DNA of 64,000 nt, taken from Siphonodentalium dalli. Taxonomy: Eukaryota; Mollusca; Scaphopoda; Gadilida; Siphonodentaliidae. The stretch lies in assembly GCA_032622095.1 (NCBI GenBank), contig CP136063.1:30632987-30696986 (forward strand), read 5' to 3'. Shown in pieces: positions 57,370 through 64,000 of this stretch. The notes under the pieces were generated by a model that made no database searches, was not told where the DNA came from, and was given only the letters and a program-made list of their open reading frames with translations. Numbering within the stretch: the first letter of the stretch is position 1; each line of letters begins with the position of its first letter. A program made the position numbers and the translations under genes.

Positions 57370-58330
57370 ATATATTTGTCATATTTGTCAACTTTATCAA
57401 CAATCTTGATTCATCTACTCTGAAACCAATAGATGGCATGCATTTTATTGCAGTTATGTTATTAGTATGAATTTCGACATGTCAGCGATTTTGAATCATT
57501 GATGACGTCACCACTCCATTTGGAGTGAAGCCACTCCTAGTCCAGGGTGTCGAACGTACGTCATTTTTTAATCTCTAAGCCGTTCACCCATGTATATTTT
57601 ATGTAATTTAGTTGGTGCAGGAGTTTATGGGACATGTGAACGAACAAATATGTGTGAATTTTCCAAATATCAATTAAACGGTTGGGAAGTGTTTGATGTT
57701 AAGTCAGTGCATATTACGTGCCTATATTTCGTCAAATTTTCGTTTATAATTTTATCAACCATTGGTTCTAAAAGATGTAGTGAGAAATTATATGCCTCAT
57801 CCACTTGTTTATTCCGTCGACACAGCCCTTCTGTCCACTTTAAATCAATTTTAAATCAATTCCGCTTTGGGTTAGAAGTCCAAAAACGACGTACGTTCCC
57901 CACCGTGTAGTCACGAGGTGTTTTGCTGGAGTGATATTGAGCTACTCTGAGCAAAACTCCAACCCATTCCATTGAGTGGAGTGGAGTAATTTGACACCAA
58001 ATCAAGTAATTTTGTAATGAATGGAATGCACCCAACATATATCAATAAACACAGCAACCTACAATTTTAATTTGCAAGATTTCACAAAGAATTTAGTACT
58101 TATGTATATTGAAAATTGAGTTGACTTGACCTTTAAGCGCCGATATACGACTTCTCCGACTTTTTTAAATTTCGCGGTAAAATTCTGTATTCCCGACGGA
58201 AACTCTGCTACTTCCGGTGTAATTATTACCTCCGTTATGACGTTTTCAACAATGCAAATGGCGGCACTAATGTGCTAAATGCGGCTGTCTTTTCGCCAAT
58301 TTACCTGAGCAAATACATAGGTAATAACAC
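57370..58330. other. Intron or intergenic, no gene
   Basis: Non-coding. An 80-bp imperfect inverted segment (CCACTCCATTTGGAGTGAAG around 57510; CATTCCATTGAGTGGAGTGG around 57965) brackets 57.5-58.0 kb and may mark a small element. Confidence 0.4.
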
Positions 58331-58362
58331 AAATATTGAGGTCCAAATTACGCGGATAAAAT

Positions 58363-58746
58363 ATGCCAACACTACGACCTCGTTCGAAACTAAAACCGCT
58401 GAATATACCAGATTATAGCGACATAGAGAGCAGCCGTTCCGACTCTGAAAATAGCGACAGTGACATCGATTCGGCTGCAACTCCAGGTGTTTTTAATCAA
58501 GGAAGAACACCTGTGTTGGATGATTGGACAGAAAATGTTGTGCGTCATCCAATTCCTAGTTTTGATAAAACAGATTGCGGCCCACAGCACTCATTGGACT
58601 CATCTAATTCTGAACTGGATTTCATTAGTCTCATGCTAACTGATGACATAATAGAACTCATAGTGACACAAACAAATTTATACTCAACACAAGGAAAAGG
58701 CGATTCAGAAATTGAACAAAATTGGACATTTACAGATGACCTGTAA
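58363..58746 (+). CDS. piggyBac-type transposase N-terminal fragment
   Basis: A 127-residue ORF from ATG 58363. It has a basic start, a serine/aspartate-rich stretch (SDSENSDSDIDS), then VVRHPIPSFDKTDCGP, then ELDFISLMLTDDIIELIV and TQTNLYS. Acidic N-terminus, P-x-F, G-P, a short hydrophobic helix and a (E/Q)TN-x-Y motif follow the order at the start of the DDE_Tnp_1_7 (piggyBac) transposase domain. Full-length proteins are around 500-600 residues, so this is only the N-terminus. TAA at 58744 or a GTAATT donor at the same place could end it. No catalytic part was found downstream. Confidence 0.5.
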   Translation: MPTLRPRSKLKPLNIPDYSDIESSRSDSENSDSDIDSAATPGVFNQGRTPVLDDWTENVVRHPIPSFDKTDCGPQHSLDSSNSELDFISLMLTDDIIELIVTQTNLYSTQGKGDSEIEQNWTFTDDL

Positions 58747-58749
58747 TTA

Positions 58750-59600
58750 TGATGTGGACATCAAAATACATGTAGTGATGAGAGAGACACATTTTATTAT
58801 TGTTCATACATGCTCATATTTAGACTTACATAAATAATTACTTGTTTGAAGTCGTTTAGTTCATTTTATTATTATTATATATCTGTTCTCAGGTAAATGT
58901 TAGGTAATATACCCCAGGTGTGTTATGGAGTCTGGAACAACCTGTACCCAATACCTACTATATTTAGTATCTAAATTATGACAGATATGAGGTGGGATTG
59001 TAAAAAAACAACATATATCTTGAGAAAATACTTTTATTTCATAATGAAACATGTCCTGCATTAATCCTGGATCTCGAAATCTCAGCACTCGTTAGTCTTG
59101 TCACCTGCTGCTCAGGTATTGATCTGTACCCATGACCAATGATGGAAAATGATCAAAATTGATTATACTTGCCAAGATTTATCAAATATACTAAATACAT
59201 ATATAATAAAGCATAGCAAACTGATGCACATCATGGATATAACTGTTTCTCAGTAGTTTACCTGTTAATTACAGGTGCAAATTGCAGGTAGGGATCAGGT
59301 TGTTCCGGTCAATTGGTATCAAATTTTATAGACTGTCCATTTACCTTCAAAATGACACCTAGGGCTTCATTGTATCTCAACCCAGTCTCATACCCCAGGC
59401 TCACAAGCAATAGTACCCTATTATTAGTATCCTATTATTAGTAGTTTTCCATGAAATCTCCAGGCCTTTAAGGGTTAAAATAAAATTCCATTAGCTCCCC
59501 ATTTATATTTTAAATATTGAATTTGGATCTGCATGTGCAAACATTCAATATGGAAACAGATAATACAACGTCATAAAGTGTTGTCATGTTCTGTCAAATA
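58750..59600. other. Non-coding, probable intron
   Basis: AT-rich with no ORF of note. It ends at the acceptor of the 59602 exon. Confidence 0.45.
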
Positions 59601-59601
59601 G

Positions 59602-59958
59602 GTGCAGAACATCTTGATAAACCAAGAAGAGACGCCATTGAAGGTTGCATGCAGTGCAGGTCCTTCAATTCCGGAGTTACCAGAAGCATTGGATGTCATT
59701 CAGCACATGGAGCAGCCTCCATCTCCGAGTGACATTACCACAATGGTCGATGTACACACCCAATGGAATGAGAGCGCACTAGCAAGGCCAAAGATATGCA
59801 GAGAATGTGCTAATTTGTGGCCAACTGGGACTATTGTAGAAGAGAGGTGGCTTGGGTGCGACCGTAAAACACTGAAAGGGGAATGTCAGTATTGGGTACA
59901 TGCTGAATGTGTACATATTGGATCCATCAAGCCGCGTTCCGCACATTATATAAACTGA
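59602..59958 (+). CDS. Zinc-finger exon, follows the 57254 exon in phase
   Basis: Acceptor TGTCATGTTCTGTCAAATAG, then VQNILINQEETPLKVACSAG, a proline-rich linker, and CRECANLWPTGTIVEERWLG followed by CDRKTLKGECQYWVHAECVH. The arrangement C-x2-C ... W-x2-C ... C-x2-W-x-H-x2-C is a PHD/RING-like zinc-binding layout, where the W-x-H-x-x-C end is typical of PHD fingers. It joins in frame to the recombinase-like exon (ELTT|VQN). The stop falls inside the 31-bp array that starts at 59947, so the true C-terminus may have been replaced by repeat sequence. Confidence 0.5.
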   Translation: MQNILINQEETPLKVACSAGPSIPELPEALDVIQHMEQPPSPSDITTMVDVHTQWNESALARPKICRECANLWPTGTIVEERWLGCDRKTLKGECQYWVHAECVHIGSIKPRSAHYIN

Positions 59959-60257
59959 TATACATGTACGCTTCGGTTATATAAACTGATATACATGTAC
60001 GCTTCGGTTATATAAACTGATATACATGTACGCTTCGGTTACATAAACTGATATACATGTACGCTTCGGTTACATAAACTGATATACATGTACGCTTCGG
60101 TTACATAAACTGATATACATGTACGCTTCGGTTACATAAACTGATATACATGTACGCTTCGGTTACATAAACTGATATACATGTACGCTTCAGTTACATA
60201 AACTGATATACATGTACGCTTCGGTTATATAAACTGATATACATGTATGCTTCGGTT
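59947..60257 (+). repeat. 31-bp tandem array, about ten copies
   Basis: Unit TATAAACTGATATACATGTA + CGCTTCGGTTA, very uniform. It begins within the last codons of the zinc-finger exon. Confidence 0.92.
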
Positions 60258-60264
60258 GATTGTA

Positions 60265-60367
60265 GGCCAATGCATTCTCTACATTTATAAAAAAAATATA
60301 AGAAAAAATTATTAAAATTGTAAAAAATAATAACAAATGATGAAAAATAGTTAGGCCAATGCATTTT
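60265..60367 (+). mobile_element. Trace of the double-hairpin core
   Basis: GGCCAATGCATTCTC ... TTAGGCCAATGCATT around the AT-rich spacer. Both inner hairpins are lost. Confidence 0.6.
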
Positions 60368-60410
60368 GATTGACTCAGAGCAATTTAAGTATTTGATAAC
60401 AGTCTGTTTC

Positions 60411-60540
60411 AATCACCACACGATATGCGATAGCCTTTACTAGTAACTTCCAAGTATACATTTGTACTTATACAAACAAAGTACACTTGCAATGCAATTG
60501 GGGAGAACATCACTGATTAAAATATCATATATATACCGGT
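60411..60540 (+). repeat. Dispersed repeat (partner 22887-23010)
   Basis: See 22887-23010. Shared GATATGCGATAGCCTTTACT and CAAACAAAGTACACTTGCAA. Confidence 0.75.
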
Positions 60541-60560
60541 ATATTGTTCCCTGGTTTTAG

Positions 60561-60631
60561 AGAGAATGTCAATCAACATCCCATTGGTCCAATTAGATTC
60601 AAGGGCGAGTGCATTCAGTTCATTGAACACG
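60561..60631 (+). CDS. Possible 71-nt exon
   Basis: Acceptor TTCCCTGGTTTTAG and a full-consensus donor GTGAGT after 60631. Two frames are open (ENVNQHPIGPIRFKGECIQF in one). There is no family match and no partner exon, so support comes only from the splice signals. Confidence 0.2.
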
Positions 60632-60934
60632 GTGAGTCGGCACATTTCAAAACATATTGCCACCTTTCAAGTATACTAAAATATACAACGATGTCGCAAT
60701 GTGTTCAAATCTGCAGTGCGGCCAATTTGTAGAATATAAAACGATCCGACGAGAAACCATGTCGCATCATCAAATGAACTGCTGACTGTTTGCAACATAT
60801 ATCAGTAGTACTCATGTTATTGGAATCTCATTGGTACGCGATCAAAGGATGTTAACACCTCGGTTGTAGATAGAACTGTGTAAAATAAACACGGTATTCA
60901 ATAATACCCGACATCTTCTGACATCCGATATAAA

Positions 60935-61022
60935 TAACACAGATTAATCGACGATGGAAATGGTAATCGATTATCGGCTTTATCAACGGTTCATCGATTA
61001 TACGATTAATCGTGGCACCCCT
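60935..61022 (+). mobile_element. Solo right end of a hAT-type element
   Basis: TACGATTAATCGTGGCACCC + CTA matches the inverted end class TAGGGGTGCCACGATTAATC seen at 29031. The left end was not found. Confidence 0.45.
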
Positions 61023-61311
61023 ACAAAATACAGGTCAAGTTTGAGTTTGGACTCTGCCCACCAATTGTCACCAGAGTTATGGCCCTTTATTGGACTTACC
61101 AGAGGCATATTTTGCCACAAATTAAAATTGCTCTTTTTATTCAATGGAATAAGTCCACAATATATCTTTAAATTTAACTTTTCTTAAAAAATAGTATTTT
61201 GTGCATTTATTTTGAGAGTGTGCTCAGTGGCATTGGAAATCAAATATCGAGACAAAACAAATAAACATTGAAAGCAGGATCATGGTAACAATACTCTTAA
61301 GGACGCATGAT

Positions 61312-62399
61312 TAGTGATGTTCCGATAATCGGAATCGGAATCGGCCATCGGCCGATAATAGCCCATCGGAAATTAATCGTACCTCGCAGTTGAACATCGG
61401 CTTTTACCGATTGTCAAAATAAATAAAAACGTTCTAGTATCTAAGCGCAATGTGCACGCTTTAATAAACATACACAATACAACTGTAGTATTGAATGTAA
61501 AACGCAGTTGTAACAGCCTAAAAAGAAGCCATTGGCATCATCAAAGCAGTCTGATATGATGATATATTATAAGAATGGCAATACACATGCCCGACATCCC
61601 GTGTAATATGAAGTTATTGGTTCAATCGCGTTGACACGAAATAGATTCAAAGAAAGCTTTAATTAAAAAGCTGACCTGATTACAGTGAGGCTTCCTCTAG
61701 AGCACGTGTCATGTGACGTCACATGCTATGTCAATAACTTGAAGCACACACTGAATGAATTAATACAGTTGTTATCAGAACTGTCTTCAATAACGATCAA
61801 TGTTAGTAGGGGCATAATTAGCTTTTTCGTCTGTACAACGTATGCTATGAAATACGCTTAGCTCCACGTTGAACTTGCGAAACAAAAATTGAGCAGGCGG
61901 AACTATAAAAGCTTCCGAGTTGTTAAAAGATAAAAGGTGTGACCAATGGAAACTTGGGAAATCTCAGACAAATATGACAGCAATTATTATCCATCAATCA
62001 AAATTTAGTTAATAATCATCGCCATTCCATACATTGTTGCAACTTACAAGTATTCAATCAAGACTTTTACTCTGCATGCAAGTGTTCCACACATGGTCAT
62101 AACGTTACTCTGAGTCGGCACCTTTGATCTCTTTGTCAAAACAACTACCGGTATACATCAAAGGAAGCACACAACCGACGTCAGCAGAAATACTGTCACG
62201 ACAGTGTGTAAATATTTCTTTGATGTATTTGGCTTTGAAACTATGCGGGATATGGAGTGCATTGGGTGTATATAAGTCCATTATAGGAACAAACGCACAA
62301 TATATATAAACATCGGAATCGGAATCGGAAATCGGCCGATTGTGCCTCCAGTTATCGGAAATCGGTCCGATAAGCTTTTTCATTATCGGAACATCACTA
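61312..62399 (+). mobile_element. hAT-type non-autonomous element with perfect 8-bp duplication
   Basis: Flanked by CGCATGAT at 61304-61311 and 62400-62407. The ends read TAGTGATGTTCCGATAAT from each side, followed by repeated CGGAATCGGAATCGGCC-type subterminal motifs. At 1,088 bp it has no transposase. Related ends occur at about 63096-63118 and, weakly, at 455-480. Confidence 0.9.
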
Positions 62400-62814
62400 C
62401 GCATGATGATCCGCACATGTGTTTGTTCTCTATGAAGCCAGTGTTCCATATTAATGACTAATTACACTTTTCCATGCCCATAATTAAATGTAGTGAACAG
62501 TTCAGCTGAATAGTTCTGTATTTGTTGAATTATTACAGTCCACACAAGCATTTCTGACAGGTTGGATGACAGCAAATTTTGACATCCCGAAAATGAAAAT
62601 TGCGGATTAGATGGGTGCAGCAACTCTGATAATCAAGGAAATATACAACCCCATGCAACTTAAGCACTTTCCAGACATTGAATGGTCATCTCATATTCAA
62701 AGACTCTTCGGTCATTCAAAACCCATGGGAACCATGCAGGAACCTCAACAAATATTCTCTTTGATAGATCAACCCTTCCATGACTGGAGCTTCCTGTTTT
62801 TAACATAATTCCAG

Positions 62815-62966
62815 TTGATGGTTCTTGGTCGGAATGGACCTACAGTGACTAGTGTTACTTGCGGACACGGCATCGAGATTCGGAGCAGATCATGCAACAG
62901 TCCCGCGCCAACCGACTGAGGGAATAATTGTCAGGGCAACCAAACCGAGATGTGCGGGATAGCATC
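62815..62966 (+). pseudogene. Thrombospondin type-1 repeat exon, broken
   Basis: Acceptor CATAATTCCAG precedes 62815. The first frame gives DGSWSEWTYSD. The second frame, after a one- or two-base shift at about 62850, gives SVTCGHGIEIRSRSCNSPAP, then GNNCQGNQTEMCG. W-S-x-W, C-S-V-T-C-G-x-G, R-x-R-x-C and the spaced final cysteines are diagnostic of a TSP1 domain. An in-frame TGA also lies after APTD. Single TSP1 exons are common in extracellular proteins; the parent gene is unknown. Confidence 0.75.
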
Positions 62967-63119
62967 ACTAAATTTTTTAATTTAGTTGTATTCCGTTGGT
63001 TCGTGGGTACAAACACATTTACATTTAACATCTAATTAAGCAAAATTAAAAGTTTTGTTTCACAACACTGATATAGAATAGTCCAAAAATATCTTTTTAT
63101 TATCGGAACATCACTAGCT

Positions 63120-64000
63120 ATTTGCAGACATGCTCTTGCTTAATATATATCATGACCTTATAAATGATAGCGGCTTCATTATCATTTCACTATACCATGG
63201 TTGTTTCGTACAATATTATTTGGTCGTTTAGTATCATCTTGTTTGGTAGTTTGCTTCAGATTTTCGATTGTGTTAGTAGAATGTTACATTTTTCCAATTG
63301 GCATAGGGCTCAGAGAAATTTCCAAGGGAGTTTTGATACCTGTTACCGGTATGGGCGCCCAAACTTAAGAAGCCGAAATGTCCCCAAATTCCTAGTGGAC
63401 AGTATTGAGTCCACCTGAATTTTCCACCTTTTCAAGGCAAATCAACAATATTATATGTTAATAAAGAATCTGCAGTTGCAATAGCGCCTTTATTTCCATG
63501 TTCAATTTTGAAAGCTCCTTTATTAAATCAGACTGCAATGTGACCCATCGACCAGACAGTCGTATTACCGACCCATCGACCAGACAGTCGTATTACCGAC
63601 CCATCGACCAGACAGTCGTATTACCATGCATCATATAGAGAGCTTAATGGAGCGGGGGCTCATGGATCCAGTCGTATTTAAACAGAGTGCGGCCGTCATA
63701 TTTCTGCCGTGGCTGAATGAGCAGCACGATGCATGCTACCCGGTGAAGACTAATATGTATATCAGAATCATTATGTCATATTTATAATATATGCATATGT
63801 GTCAGTGTTTTTAGGTGTCAAAGCCATTAAGTTATATATATGTGAATACACGTATCCTCTGCTGGAAACGGGTGTCCCGAAATTATCTCTGGATTTTTCC
63901 CTGATAGGGCTTGAATAATTGATCAGTTCCAAGCACCCAAACAAGCACATAATATGTCTTTAAAAGCTAACATACCATTTCTGTTCGGTCACCCAAACTA
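63120..64000. other. No gene recognised
   Basis: AT-rich non-coding DNA apart from the tandem repeat at 63541. The 84-codon frame at 63164 has no recognisable domain. Confidence 0.45.
63541..63625 (+). repeat. 28-bp tandem repeat, three copies
   Basis: Unit GACCCATCGACCAGACAGTC + GTATTACC, nearly identical copies. Confidence 0.9.

Overview
This is eukaryotic, AT-rich, repeat-dense DNA, most probably from a marine lophotrochozoan such as a mollusc. That placement is inference. It rests on spliced transposon genes, abundant ACATGTACATGTA motifs, 'GGCCGATTTTGCTCAAATTTGG'-type and 'GGGCCATAACTCT'-type dispersed repeats, and a transposon community dominated by CACTA, hAT, TTAA-target and TA-target elements. 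There are no bacterial operons, rRNAs or CRISPR arrays.

The main result is a single giant CACTA/EnSpm DNA transposon filling half the window (8722-41031, 32,310 bp). It begins CACTACTGCACACA and ends with the inverted copy. It is bracketed by a 3-bp target duplication (GAT), and both ends carry long subterminal fields of the palindrome TTAATGGCCATTAA. The DNA on either side belongs to a tandem repeat whose next unit (41283-41285) still shows the uninterrupted target site. Inside, a three-exon transposase gene runs leftward (21307 to 13361; splice phases agree across both introns; about 1,091 codons, no frame breaks). A second, divergently transcribed spliced gene runs rightward (29320-30986). 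The element is itself a landing pad. One hAT element inside it (26765-29031) holds an inverted-repeat element (27601-28787), which holds a 210-bp palindromic TA-target MITE (27987-28196). A second hAT element, a TTAA MITE and several foldback elements also sit inside.

Left flank (1-8720): two phase-compatible exons of an ATPase-like gene (1606-1806, 3229-3315), a decayed MULE transposase (about 5120-5340), and the first members of a family of TTAA-target, CCC-ended MITEs. These MITEs share a core made of two copies of a 67-bp hairpin, although their outer terminal repeats differ. The same core recurs at 2257, 7147, 25586, 38806, 43387 and, in traces, at 60267.

Right flank (41032-64000): a 54-bp tandem array, another TTAA MITE, candidate single exons, and a TATA promoter with a non-coding first exon (about 49050-49198). 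Next come a broken WSC-domain exon overrun by a minisatellite seeded in its own coding sequence, a 26-bp array that repeats a near-consensus 5' splice site, and a 278-codon ORF made mostly of 57-bp and 27-bp repeats. Further right lie a frameshifted hAT transposase, a tyrosine-recombinase-like exon spliced in phase to a Cys/His zinc-finger exon, a piggyBac-type N-terminal fragment, a third hAT element with a perfect 8-bp target duplication, and a broken thrombospondin type-1 exon.

Almost everything recognisable is transposon-derived. Host genes are represented only by isolated exons. All family names come from motif recognition by eye; no search was run.
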